Positions 1-6,738 of a stretch of 7,823 nucleotides of DNA are shown one piece after another. A program made the translations under genes and the position numbers. Below the pieces are notes generated by a model. The model did no database searches. It saw nothing but the letters and a program-made list of their open reading frames with translations, and was not told the origin of the DNA. The stretch is from positions 31,758-39,580 of the forward strand of contig DKGY01000082.1 in NCBI GenBank assembly GCA_002453475.1. Direction: 5' to 3'. The stretch comes from Clostridium sp. UBA6758 (GTDB lineage: Bacteria > Bacillota > Clostridia > Clostridiales > Clostridiaceae). Numbering within the stretch: position 1 is the first letter of the stretch; every line of letters starts with the position of its first letter.

Positions 1-172
1 AATAGTTATATATTTAAATAGTATTCTATAGAAATATTTATATATTTTCATAGTCAAAATTTCATATAAAATCTAATAATCTCACATTTAAAAATGAAGT
101 TTAAAAATAAGAATAATATTATGGATAGATGCAAATATTAATATTGAAATATGATAGATTGGAGGTATAGAT

Positions 173-358
173 ATGGCAAATTTAAGTGAAATAGAATTAC
201 AAAATTTACGTCATTTAATTGGAGGACACAGTACCATTGAGAAGAAGTTAAATTGCTATGCAGACCAATGTACTGACATTCAATTAAAAGATATGTTAAA
301 AAAAGATGCTAATGATGCAAAAACAAGTAAAGAAAAGCTAATGGCTTTCTTAGGATAG
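173..358 (+). CDS. Small CotF-like spore coat protein (61 aa)
   Basis: A 61-residue, probably all-helical protein starting at an ATG with a GGAGG ribosome binding site at 161-165 (7-nt spacing). The N-terminus (MANLSEIELQNLRHLIGGH) followed by a region of polar and charged helix resembles the short Clostridium proteins annotated as spore coat or ferritin-like helical-bundle proteins. There is no signal peptide, membrane segment or cysteine motif (two isolated Cys). It is the first gene of a two-gene unit: its TAG stop overlaps the GGAGG that serves the next gene, 12 nt before that start, so the two are probably translated together. The pairing of a roughly 60-aa protein with a roughly 80-aa CotF-family protein is common in clostridia. 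The coat role is inferred from family resemblance and the neighbour, not from any catalytic signature. Confidence 0.75.
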   Translation: MANLSEIELQNLRHLIGGHSTIEKKLNCYADQCTDIQLKDMLKKDANDAKTSKEKLMAFLG

Positions 359-370
359 GAGGTAGTTGAA

Positions 371-619
371 ATGCAAGAAAAAGAAATGATAAGTGATTAT
401 TTAGCTGGATTAGATGCAAGCTTAGCCAAATATGGTGGAATAATAGCAGAAACTGAAAATGAAGAGTTGCGTAGAACTATTCAAACTCTTAGGAATCAAG
501 ATGAAGCTAGACAATATGCTCTTTCCAAAAAGGCAATGGAAAAAGGATATTATATTCCAGCTCAACCAGCATCAGCTAGTGAAATTGCTACTGTTAAACA
601 AGAGCTTTCACAAGGATAA
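371..619 (+). CDS. CotF family spore coat protein (82 aa)
   Basis: An 82-residue helical protein of the Coat_F family, small structural proteins of the spore coat. Recognisable features are the N-terminal YLAGLDASLAKYGGIIAET segment, then a charged helix with LRRTIQTLRNQDE, and a C-terminal tract GYYIPAQPA that matches the usual GYY-xPA ending of clostridial CotF-like proteins. The start is the ATG at 371, with GGAGG at 358-362 overlapping the upstream stop codon. It follows the 61-aa coat-like gene in the same operon, and the two products may form one helical bundle or assemble together. Expression late in the mother cell would be expected, but no convincing SigE or SigK promoter was established. 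An overlapping frame at 459-674 is treated as a shadow of this gene. Confidence 0.85.
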   Translation: MQEKEMISDYLAGLDASLAKYGGIIAETENEELRRTIQTLRNQDEARQYALSKKAMEKGYYIPAQPASASEIATVKQELSQG

Positions 620-655
620 TTTTAGAGCGATAACTCTATGGATGAAAACTATAAA

Positions 656-704
656 ATTAGTATTTTTAATTTGAATACTTATATAAAAAATTAAAAATAC
701 TAAT
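656..704 (+). terminator. Inverted repeat, probable terminator of the coat operon
   Basis: A perfect 17-bp inverted repeat (arms 656-672 and 688-704) with a 15-nt A+T-rich loop, 37 nt after the stop of the CotF-like gene. The stem is itself A+T rich and is followed on the plus strand by CTTTTAATAAG, a weak T-tract, so termination is plausible but the signal is not textbook. Position directly behind the operon is the main argument. Confidence 0.5.
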
Positions 705-846
705 CTTTTAATAAGATTTATGGTTACTGGAATACCTGATCTTACTATTGGTTTAATAGTCTCTTCCAAATTTAAATACTGATGTTACTCCACTAATATT
801 TAAAACTATTAATTTATGTATTATCTAAATATTTAATGAAAAGTAT

Positions 847-885
847 AAAGAGTAGTAATTCATAGTTAGAGAATTACTACTCTTT
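847..885. terminator. 15-bp perfect hairpin, possible terminator between convergent units
   Basis: Arms 847-861 and 871-885 are perfect complements with a 9-nt loop, and the stem can extend outwards with A-T and G-T pairs. On the minus strand the stem is followed by ATACTTTTCATT, on the plus strand by GTATTGTGTT; neither is a clean T-run, the minus strand being slightly better. It could terminate the minus-strand redox transcript that ends at 1027, or back up the coat-operon terminator. Confidence 0.4.
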
Positions 886-1026
886 GTATTGTGTTGGGTA
901 CATCAAAATTATGATTTTGTGCTAAAGGCAAATAACTTATAATTAGTATTTTCATTTTTTGTATTTATATTATCTTTCTACTTAAATTAAGGTTAATACG
1001 TATTAAAATAATAAATATCATGTATT

Positions 1027-1682
1027 CTATACTAATTTTTGATTAAAAATATTATCTAACTCTAGCTTTCTTACCTTTTTTTGAATCTCTTCTGGCTCTA
1101 AAATATAAATTCCGTTATCCTTCATTCTCTTAAAGTACTCAGCTCCTGCAAAGGTATATCTATTTCTTCTGCCTTCTGTGGTTTGAACCTTTTCATTAGC
1201 ATAAGCTATAATATCTCCAGTAGCTAAATTTCTTGGAAGAGTTAAAAGTGGCATTCCAAGCTCATTTCTAGCAGCATTATGTCCTGCTAGAGAACCAGTT
1301 GTTATGGTTAAGGTATGTCCTACAAAAAGTCCACTTTTTTCTCCAACACAGAATAAATTATTATTCCCATTTTATCAATATGTCTTCTTACCGCTGGCTC
1401 TATTCTATTTACATTGTAAAGCCATGCATGTTCATGACCTGGAAAATCTATATTTTTGTGGAGTGTATTAGCATCAGTTATGTTGATTAAGTCTCCAGCT
1501 CCTAGGGCTATAAGCTCCTCTGCTGCTGTATATCTTCCATTATTCCTCATAATTCCGCCAACATTTCCAAGTCCTAGTAATAAATCTGTTTTTTCAATTA
1601 TTTCAACTTCAGCTCCGGCTTTACGTGCAGAAATTGCAGCTGCACAACCAGACCAACCCCCGCCTATTATAACTATCTTCAA
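1027..1682 (-). pseudogene. FAD-dependent oxidoreductase, internally deleted and frameshifted
   Basis: Two ends of one flavoprotein gene remain in different frames. The N-terminal part begins at a TTG (1682-1680) that overlaps the stop of the upstream gene (TTGA), with GGGAG about 10 nt before it. It encodes a Rossmann FAD-binding start (MKIVIIGGGWSGCAAAI, Gly7/Gly9/Gly12 dinucleotide motif, Glu at the end of strand two) followed by GLGNVGGIMRNNGRYTAAEE, and runs to about residue 108. From about 1356-1365 the coding sense jumps to another frame that reads NLFCVGEKSGLFVGHT and then GSLAGHNAARNELGMPLLTL, the C-terminal FAD-domain signature (GEKSG...G.LAGHNAA), ending at 1027. The N-terminal frame stops at 1320. 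As recalled, full-length relatives are about 430 aa, so roughly 200 residues appear to be missing; the junction lies in an A/T-rich AATAATAATT tract. It is the downstream partner of the PyrK-like gene. A sequencing error alone cannot explain missing sequence, though I could not align homologs to prove the deletion size. Confidence 0.8.
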
Positions 1683-2674
1683 TACAATCTTCTCCCTTCA
1701 AATATATATTTAGGACTGGTTTGCATCTTACACAGTCTTCGTAGTTTTTCATCATCATTCATAATAGTACAGCAACCACAAACTCCTTCTCCACAACACA
1801 TTTTTTCGTTATTTGAACATGAAAATTCAATATCACTATTGTAAGCTTCTACAATTTTCATAATTTGATGACTAAGTACATCTGCGCTATCACAATGTAC
1901 TAATGCCACATCACCCTTAGTTAAAATTCCTTCTAAAATCTTTCTACATTTTCCATCAAGGATTCCACCCATAAGTAATGTATTTGTTTTTATTACTTCC
2001 TTAGCATACTTTTTCAGTTCCTTTTCTATAAATACTGTGTCTAGAGTTCCCTCATCAAGAATTACTGTAATTGTATTTTCATTGTTATATAGCTTTTCCA
2101 TAACAGGTACCATAGGTGCTTGACCTATCCCTCTACAAATTAGAACACAGTGTTGTCTTTTCATGCTAGTCATTGAGTGAAGTCCTAAAATCCCATTCCA
2201 AAATGGACCTTTAATTAAAACATGCTCATTTACATTTACATTTTTAAGTATCCTTGTTTTAAGTCCTTTTAATTCAATAGCTAAGGTAATAACATCATTT
2301 CCTGTATCACTATCCATAACACAAATAGGTGTATCAAAAGCTTGCTCACAATCCTCTTTTCTAATAAACACAAAGGAACCAGGGCCAACTAGTTCACTAG
2401 CTAGTTTTTTAGTAACTTTAACTTTTAATATCATAAGCTTTTCATTTACTAATTCCTTATCTATAATTTGAAATCTTTGATGCTTCCTTCCTTCCTTTGC
2501 CTTAAAATTGTTTTGCATAAATTCCTGATATATACACACTCCATTCCAATTTACACAGTCACAAAAGTCTTTGCCATCTAAGTGAGAACATAAAATACAA
2601 TTTCCTGACTCAGCTAAATGACATGGACAATACTCACTTCCACAATCTATACAGTTATATGGTTCGTAGCCCAT
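1679..2674 (-). CDS. PyrK / sulfide dehydrogenase-like FAD/NAD-binding iron-sulfur protein (331 aa)
   Basis: A cytoplasmic electron-transfer subunit of the ferredoxin-NADP reductase / dihydroorotate dehydrogenase electron-transfer type. From the chosen start, residues 1-50 are Cys-rich (Cys 8, 11, 16, 18, 26, 29, 38, 40, 47), suggesting an extra Fe-S cluster. Residues about 65-165 resemble the flavin-binding barrel. Residues 180-190 (CRGIGQAPMVP) match the NAD-domain GGIGxAP-type loop. MCCGEGVCGCC (292-302) plus Cys315 gives the PyrK-type [2Fe-2S] motif. I start at ATG 2674-2672 because it has GGAGG at 2687-2683 with 8-nt spacing. The same frame runs on to an ATG at 2716 (345 aa), but that ATG has no Shine-Dalgarno sequence, and the extra 14 codons overlap a possible -10 (GATAAT). 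It overlaps the downstream FAD oxidoreductase by 4 nt, so the two should form one complex, but that partner is broken here. The electron acceptor and substrate are unknown. Confidence 0.85.
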   Translation of the reverse strand: MGYEPYNCIDCGSEYCPCHLAESGNCILCSHLDGKDFCDCVNWNGVCIYQEFMQNNFKAKEGRKHQRFQIIDKELVNEKLMILKVKVTKKLASELVGPGSFVFIRKEDCEQAFDTPICVMDSDTGNDVITLAIELKGLKTRILKNVNVNEHVLIKGPFWNGILGLHSMTSMKRQHCVLICRGIGQAPMVPVMEKLYNNENTITVILDEGTLDTVFIEKELKKYAKEVIKTNTLLMGGILDGKCRKILEGILTKGDVALVHCDSADVLSHQIMKIVEAYNSDIEFSCSNNEKMCCGEGVCGCCTIMNDDEKLRRLCKMQTSPKYIFEGRRLY

Positions 2675-2742
2675 TACCTCTGCCTCCAAAATTACTATAT
2701 TATCAGAGTATTTCATAAAAAATTATTTGCTACTATTTACAT

Positions 2743-2772
2743 AAAAAAAACCAAGGTTTTTTACCTTGGTTT
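2743..2772 (-). terminator. Rho-independent terminator of the D-Ala-D-Ala carboxypeptidase gene
   Basis: On the minus strand, 3 nt after the stop codon, a perfect 10-bp stem (2772-2763 with 2757-2748) containing CCAAGG/CCTTGG and a 5-nt loop is followed by a run of eight T (2750-2743, the first overlapping the stem). This is a textbook intrinsic terminator and separates the carboxypeptidase gene from the downstream redox operon, which therefore needs its own promoter. Confidence 0.9.
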
Positions 2773-2775
2773 ATC

Positions 2776-3891
2776 TTATTTATCTTTATTGATAATATAT
2801 TTAATGTAATCCCATATTCCAATTTTTTCAATGTCCTCCCTAGGATGAAGTGTTATTGCATATTTAGAATTTAATTCATTGGTTATAGTGAGCATTCCGA
2901 TATCATCTGTAGTTCTGATTGGTGTAGTTAACTCATATTTAGGTAGTACAACATTTTTGACTATTTTTTCATCCTTTCTAACAGGGAAAATTAAATCTTC
3001 TTCAGCAACTAATGGTATTCCTTCCTCTTTACCTCTAACATTTATATCTCCTATAACTTCTCCAGCTTCTATAATCTTTTTATATTCATAATTATCTTTT
3101 ACATATTCATAAATTCTTTGACTTTCTTTCCATCTTGGCACACAATTTAATGTTACTACAATTATTTCATTTTTATCTAGTTTAAAAGAACTAACAAGAC
3201 ATTTTCCAGCCTGCCCGGTGTATCCAGTCTTAACTCCAGTACAATTAGGCTCTTGATATAAAAGTTTGTTTATATTTCTAAATTCCCTTGTAAATTCTAC
3301 TCCTTCTTCTCCTGAAATTAATTTAGTAGATACGATTTTATTAAATTCATCAATTTCCTTAGCCTTTTTAGTTGCAATAGCTAAATCATAGGCCGAAGAA
3401 TAATGGGAGTTACTATCTAGACCATGAGGAGATTCAAAATGACTATCTACCAGACCTATAGATACTGCAAATTCATTCATAACTTCACAGAACTTTTCTA
3501 CAGACCCACTAGTTCCTTCTGCAATAGCAATGGCACAGTCATTACCTGACTTAAGCATAAGACCATATAAAAGTTCTCTTATAGTTATCTTATCTCCAGC
3601 CTTATATCCTACTGTAGAACCTCTTATAGCCGCAGCATTTTTAGATATTTCTACAACTCTATCTATATCTCCATATTCTAAAGCTACCAATGCAGTTATT
3701 ATCTTTGTTGTACTTGCCATAGGTATAACATTATGAGCATTTTGATCAAATAAAATAGTTCCTGTAGCTGAATCTATAGCTATGGCAGAAACTGCATCTA
3801 CTCTTATTGGAGCTGCATCTACACTTTTTATAGGAATACTAACCGTAGTAAATAAAAATATCAATAGAAAACAACATGCCCTTCTTTTCAT
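2776..3891 (-). CDS. Secreted D-alanyl-D-alanine carboxypeptidase (DacB/DacF type, 371 aa)
   Basis: A low-molecular-weight penicillin-binding protein that removes the terminal D-Ala from peptidoglycan pentapeptides outside the cytoplasmic membrane. Residues 1 to about 26 form a signal peptide (KRR, hydrophobic core, then SVDA-AP as likely cleavage site). The S11 peptidase domain carries all three active-site motifs: S60-TT-K63 (nucleophile Ser60), S115-G-N117 and K221-T-G223. Residues about 270-350 fit the C-terminal PBP5-type beta domain, and the last about 20 residues (IWDYIKYIINKDK) could be an amphipathic membrane anchor. The ATG is preceded by AGGAG at 3905-3901 with 9-nt spacing. The gene stands alone, divergent from DUF2953-gerW and closed by its own terminator. 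The neighbourhood of a gerW operon suggests a role in spore cortex or sporulation peptidoglycan, as for B. subtilis DacF, but a vegetative role is equally possible and I do not assign a symbol. A second paralogue lies at the right edge. Confidence 0.93.
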   Translation of the reverse strand: MKRRACCFLLIFLFTTVSIPIKSVDAAPIRVDAVSAIAIDSATGTILFDQNAHNVIPMASTTKIITALVALEYGDIDRVVEISKNAAAIRGSTVGYKAGDKITIRELLYGLMLKSGNDCAIAIAEGTSGSVEKFCEVMNEFAVSIGLVDSHFESPHGLDSNSHYSSAYDLAIATKKAKEIDEFNKIVSTKLISGEEGVEFTREFRNINKLLYQEPNCTGVKTGYTGQAGKCLVSSFKLDKNEIIVVTLNCVPRWKESQRIYEYVKDNYEYKKIIEAGEVIGDINVRGKEEGIPLVAEEDLIFPVRKDEKIVKNVVLPKYELTTPIRTTDDIGMLTITNELNSKYAITLHPREDIEKIGIWDYIKYIINKDK

Positions 3892-4018
3892 CCTTTTACA
3901 CTCCTAACTTAAATTTGTAACCTATTCTCAAATAGTTTTATTTTTTTATAAACCATGAATATATAAATCATAGTTGGATAGAATTGCAGATATAAAACTA
4001 TGGAGGTTTAGTATACTA

Positions 4019-4600
4019 ATGAAATATTTTTTATGGATTTTAGCCATAGTTATGCTGGTTTTATTATTTCCTATTCCAATAAAAATAACACTTATATATG
4101 CTAATGAAATTTTTACCTTAAAAATATATAATAAAGTGATAATTCCATCAAAAAGTAAAAAAGCTAAGGCTAAAAAGAAATACAAACCAAAAAATTATAT
4201 AGAAACTCCTAATGAAGAAAAAATTTCAAAATTAAAAATTAAAGATGTAAAAGAAATAATAGAGCTTTTTATTAATTTTAAATTTAAATTTACTATACGT
4301 ACTAATATAAAAATAGATTACGCTATAGAAGATGCTGCTATAAATGCTATAACTTATGGTTTTTTATATCAAATCACAGCATTTATTTCAACAATTTTAA
4401 ATCTATTTTTTAAAGTTAAAAAATTTACCCCTACTATAAATATTAAATATAATAAAAATTTCTTTAAATTTAAAAGTACTAGTATAATTTTTATAAATAT
4501 AGCAAAAATTATATATATAGTTATAGCAATTTTTTATCATTATATCGAAGGTAGAAAAGCTTCTTCCTTTGATAAAGTCAATTTAAAGGAGGAATTTTGA
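4019..4600 (+). CDS. DUF2953 family membrane protein (YtfI-like, 193 aa)
   Basis: A protein of unknown biochemical function. Residues 1 to about 23 are a hydrophobic N-terminal membrane segment (MKYFLWILAIVMLVLLFPIP), followed by a beta-like stretch, a Lys-rich linker (about 44-60), and the DUF2953 core around 97-145 with IDYAIEDAAINAITYGFLY and TPTINIKYN, which corresponds to the D-A..tG..Y...P.i.i.P pattern of that family. A second hydrophobic stretch lies at about 155-175. The frame continues upstream to a TTG at 3974, but no ribosome binding site precedes it, whereas GGAGG at 4002-4006 lies 12 nt before ATG 4019, a long but usable spacing. The stop overlaps the gerW ATG by 1 nt (TGATG), so the two are translationally coupled, as ytfI-ytfJ are neighbours in B. 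subtilis. Co-function with GerW in the forespore is inferred from this pairing. Confidence 0.8.
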   Translation: MKYFLWILAIVMLVLLFPIPIKITLIYANEIFTLKIYNKVIIPSKSKKAKAKKKYKPKNYIETPNEEKISKLKIKDVKEIIELFINFKFKFTIRTNIKIDYAIEDAAINAITYGFLYQITAFISTILNLFFKVKKFTPTINIKYNKNFFKFKSTSIIFINIAKIIYIVIAIFYHYIEGRKASSFDKVNLKEEF

Positions 4601-4602
4601 TG
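4585..4602 (+). promoter_or_regulatory. Ribosome binding site deciding the gerW start (AAAGGAGG ... TGATG)
   Basis: AAAGGAGG at 4585-4592 lies 7 nt before ATG 4600-4602, inside the end of the DUF2953 gene. A TTG at 4597, one codon upstream in the same frame, is too close to be preferred; the ATG overlapping the TGA stop (4598-4600) is the better start. Confidence 0.8.
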
Positions 4603-5028
4603 GATAGTCATCCAATAGAAAATTTAATGAAGTCAACTATGGAAAATATTAAAAATATGATTGATGTGGATACAGTTATTGGTAATCCCGTAAGTGCACC
4701 TGATGGTACCACAATCATTCCAATCTCTAAGGTATCCTTTGGTTTTGCCTCAGGTGGAAGTGAATTTAAGGATACTAACTTAGATTCCTCTAATAGGTAT
4801 CCATTTGCTGGTGGATCTGGTGCAGGAATCTCATTGAAACCAGTGGGGTTCTTGGTAGTACAAAAAAATACTATAAGATTTCTTTCTGTAACTGATTACA
4901 ACCCATACGATAAGATAATCGATGCAATGCCTCAAGCCGTTGATATGATTTCTGGGCTTTTTAATAAAGATAAGGTCAATAATGATAATCATTCAGAAGT
5001 CTACAATCCATGTGAACCTTGCGATTAA
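4600..5028 (+). CDS. ytfJ: GerW family sporulation protein YtfJ (142 aa)
   Basis: This is the spore protein family (GerW_C / YtfJ) needed in B. subtilis for normal germination with some germinants; it is made in the forespore. The N-terminal helix (HPIENLMKSTMENIKNMIDV) is followed by the family hallmarks IGNPVSAPDGTTIIPISKVS, FGFASGGSEF, a Gly-rich loop PFAGGSGAGISLKPVGFLVV, and the C-terminal DKIIDAMPQAVDMI. Length matches the family, usually about 130-160 aa. There is no signal peptide or membrane segment. The tail ends in NPCEPCD, a CxxC pair that I do not recall as a general family feature. It forms an operon with DUF2953 and is preceded by AAAGGAGG. A SigF or SigG promoter upstream of DUF2953 would be expected, but only weak candidates are visible. 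Confidence 0.93.
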   Translation: MDSHPIENLMKSTMENIKNMIDVDTVIGNPVSAPDGTTIIPISKVSFGFASGGSEFKDTNLDSSNRYPFAGGSGAGISLKPVGFLVVQKNTIRFLSVTDYNPYDKIIDAMPQAVDMISGLFNKDKVNNDNHSEVYNPCEPCD

Positions 5029-5033
5029 CTCTA

Positions 5034-5154
5034 AATAAAAAGGCTGTCTTAAAATAATTCACTAATCTTTGTCTGATGTTGAGGGTGTACTTTAACAATA
5101 TAAGTACACCCCCAACACTGACTTAAGATTTAGTTTTTATTTTAGATACAGCCT
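5034..5154 (-). terminator. Terminator of scpAB formed by the long palindrome
   Basis: On the minus strand the palindrome begins 37 nt after the scpB stop and ends in GACAGCC followed by TTTTTATTT (5041-5034), an intrinsic-terminator layout. On the plus strand the stem is followed by ATATCCTATATA without a T-run, so termination of the gerW transcript here would depend on the large stem alone. Confidence 0.65.
5041..5154. repeat. 114-bp imperfect palindrome between convergent genes (MITE-like)
   Basis: Almost the whole stretch folds on itself. Outer arms AGGCTGT..TTAAAATAA (5041-5057) and 5137-5154 match with small bulges. Middle segments ACTAATCTTT (5061-5070) and TTAAGATTTAGT (5123-5134) match imperfectly. 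The inner arms 5071-5092 and 5102-5122 (GGGTGTACTT / AAGTACACCC) match nearly perfectly around a 9-nt loop. The outer AGGCTGTCTTAAAATAA arm resembles terminal inverted repeats of some Firmicutes IS elements (GGCTGTCT...), which suggests a small non-autonomous element, but no clear target-site duplication is visible. It also serves as a terminator (see the next entry). Confidence 0.6.
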
Positions 5155-5191
5155 ATATCCTATATACACTAAAAAAATATTTATATTAAAG

Positions 5192-5926
5192 TTAAATTTT
5201 ATTTTCTTCAATATCCTTTTCTTCTAATTCTACTAGCTCTTCATCTTCTATAAAATCATCTAAAGATGGTAATTCACCTAAGGATGTAAAATCAAAATGC
5301 TTTAAGAATTCATCAGTAGTAACATAAAGATTTGGTCTTCCTATAACATTTTTCTTTCCTGATTCCTTTATAAGTCCTTTTTCTACTAAAGTGCTAATAG
5401 CTCTATCACTTTTAACCCCTCTTATATCTTCAATCTCTACCCTAGTTATAGGTTGCTTATAGGCAATTATAGATAGGGTTTCAAGAGCAGCCCTAGATAA
5501 GGATTGTCTAATGTTTGTCTTTAATAACATTTGAATATGATCGCTATTTATAGGTTTTGTACCAAGTTGATAAGCCTTATTGATGCATATTAGCTTAATT
5601 CCCCTAGATTCATCTCTTTCATATACCTTTTCCAAAACCTTTAAAAGTTCTATAGCAAACTCTGCTGAGCATTCTAAAATACTTGCTATAGTGTCTATTT
5701 CCAACGGGTCTCCAGTTGCATATAATAAAGACTCTATTATAGAAAAATATCTTGCATATTTAGATTCATCTATAAAATAATTTAACTGATGTTCTGACTC
5801 CTGAAGAACCTCTTCTATTTTATTTCTAGGATTAATATCTATACTTCCATCTTCTTTATTTGCTTTACTTAAACTTTCATCATTAATTTCTATATCATCA
5901 TGATTTAAATTAGTATATTTATTCAT
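5192..5926 (-). CDS. scpB: Segregation and condensation protein B, ScpB (244 aa)
   Basis: ScpB dimerises through winged-helix domains and binds the central region of ScpA in the SMC-ScpA-ScpB condensin that organises and segregates the chromosome. The core begins at about Tyr60 with YFSIIESLLYATGDPLEID (first winged helix). The second winged helix is shown by SRAALETLSIIAYKQPITR (144-162), IEDIRGVKSDRAISTLVEKG (165-184) and GRPNLYVTTDEFLKHF (196-211). The tail (about 218-244) is acidic. Homologs usually start close to the first winged helix and are about 190-200 aa, so the 59 residues before it, which are polar and acidic, are an N-terminal extension. No internal Met lies near the core start, which makes M1 (ATG 5926-5924) the only reasonable start; GGGAG lies about 10 nt upstream. 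The start overlaps the end of scpA by 8 nt, giving tight translational coupling. Confidence 0.95.
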   Translation of the reverse strand: MNKYTNLNHDDIEINDESLSKANKEDGSIDINPRNKIEEVLQESEHQLNYFIDESKYARYFSIIESLLYATGDPLEIDTIASILECSAEFAIELLKVLEKVYERDESRGIKLICINKAYQLGTKPINSDHIQMLLKTNIRQSLSRAALETLSIIAYKQPITRVEIEDIRGVKSDRAISTLVEKGLIKESGKKNVIGRPNLYVTTDEFLKHFDFTSLGELPSLDDFIEDEELVELEEKDIEENKI

Positions 5927-6665
5927 TCCCCATCACTCCCTCTAAATATATCTCACCAAAGTTTCCATGCTGAACTACTTGTACATCCTTCAGCTTTATT
6001 AACTCTAACAAGGCTAAGAAGGTTACAATGATTTCTGTTTTACTTTTGCTTTCCTTTATTATACTAGAGAATGTAGTATTTTTACTCTGCACTAAAACGT
6101 CTTTTAAGTAATCCATTTTATCTTCTATTTTAAACACCTCAACCTGCACTCTATCTTCTATGTTGAAGGTTTCATTCATCTTATTTTTATATATCTCCAT
6201 TAGTTCAATATACATATTATATAAATCCATCATGGTTATGCCCTTAAGTAACTCTTTGGCATCTTGCTTTTTTTCCCTGGTATCTTCAATTATTTCAGGT
6301 CTTTTAGTAAATATAATGCCTGTATTCATTTGTCTTTTACCTAGAAATTCAGCTACATTTTTAAATTTTTTGTATTGCACTAATTTATCTATAAGCTCTT
6401 GTGTATCATCAACCTCTTCAACCTCTGGTTCCTTATTTTTAGGAAGTAATACCTTAGACTTTAATTCAATTAATGTAGTAGCCATAACAATAAATTCTGA
6501 GGCAATGTCTAAATCCAATTCCTTCATTTCATTTAGATATCCTATGAATTGATTTGTTATATCCAAAATACTTATATTATATATATCCATTTGATTCTTT
6601 TTTATTAAGTGTAATAAAAGGTCAAATGGCCCCTCAAAATTTGAAGTTTTAATTGTTAATGCCAT
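5919..6665 (-). CDS. scpA: Segregation and condensation protein A, ScpA (248 aa)
   Basis: ScpA is the kleisin subunit that bridges the SMC heads in bacterial condensin and carries the ScpB dimer. The N-terminal domain shows the family signature FEGPFDLLLHLIKKNQMDIY (10-29) and the helix ASEFIVMATTLIELKSKVLLP (55-75). A variable acidic linker (about 78-90) precedes the ScpB-binding helices. The C-terminal winged helix that touches SMC covers about 180-243 (KTEIIVTFLALLELIKLKDV, GEIYLE). Length is typical of the family. The ATG follows a GGAAGGTG ribosome binding site with about 5-nt spacing, and a SigA-like promoter lies about 75 nt upstream. It is the first gene of the scpA-scpB operon. Confidence 0.97.
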   Translation of the reverse strand: MALTIKTSNFEGPFDLLLHLIKKNQMDIYNISILDITNQFIGYLNEMKELDLDIASEFIVMATTLIELKSKVLLPKNKEPEVEEVDDTQELIDKLVQYKKFKNVAEFLGKRQMNTGIIFTKRPEIIEDTREKKQDAKELLKGITMMDLYNMYIELMEIYKNKMNETFNIEDRVQVEVFKIEDKMDYLKDVLVQSKNTTFSSIIKESKSKTEIIVTFLALLELIKLKDVQVVQHGNFGEIYLEGVMGNE

Positions 6666-6738
6666 AGTTTCACCTTCCTTACAATAAAATTATCTGCACA
6701 CTAAAAGCTACAATATATCTCTTAGCATAAAAACACTC

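Larger units (their letters stand above)
620..1026. other. 407-bp gene-poor spacer with two hairpins
   Basis: The spacer lies between the plus-strand coat operon and the 3' end of the minus-strand redox operon. It holds the inverted repeats at 656-704 and 847-885 and a perfect 14-bp palindrome at 993-1006. The stretch 715-840 contains only frames of about 20-40 codons on either strand, none with a good ribosome binding site or recognisable product. I see no RNA gene here. Confidence 0.6.

Noticed and set aside
42..70. SigE-like promoter for the coat operon: ATATTT, 15 nt, CATATAAA
   Set aside because: Resembles the mother-cell consensus, but the DNA is so A+T rich that chance matches are expected, and it would leave a leader of about 100 nt.
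720..782. 20-codon plus-strand frame (MVTGIPDLTIGLIVSSKFKY) and overlapping minus-strand frame in the spacer
   Set aside because: No ribosome binding site, very short, no recognisable family; could be gene debris but cannot be supported.
1299..1713. Plus-strand open frames at 1299-1490 and 1456-1713
   Set aside because: They lie opposite the flavoprotein pseudogene, whose minus-strand frames have clear family motifs; no ribosome binding site and low-complexity translated sequence.
3935..3966. SigF/SigG-like elements GTTTTA ... GAATATATAA before DUF2953-gerW
   Set aside because: Position is plausible for a forespore operon, but the -10 match is poor; not strong enough to annotate.
3974..4018. 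TTG start at 3974 for the DUF2953 protein
   Set aside because: No ribosome binding site precedes it; GGAGG at 4002-4006 and ATG 4019, directly before the hydrophobic N-terminal segment, fit better.
3946..4185. Minus-strand 79-codon frame opposite the start of the DUF2953 gene
   Set aside because: Antisense shadow of an A+T-rich membrane segment, with no ribosome binding site and no family resemblance.
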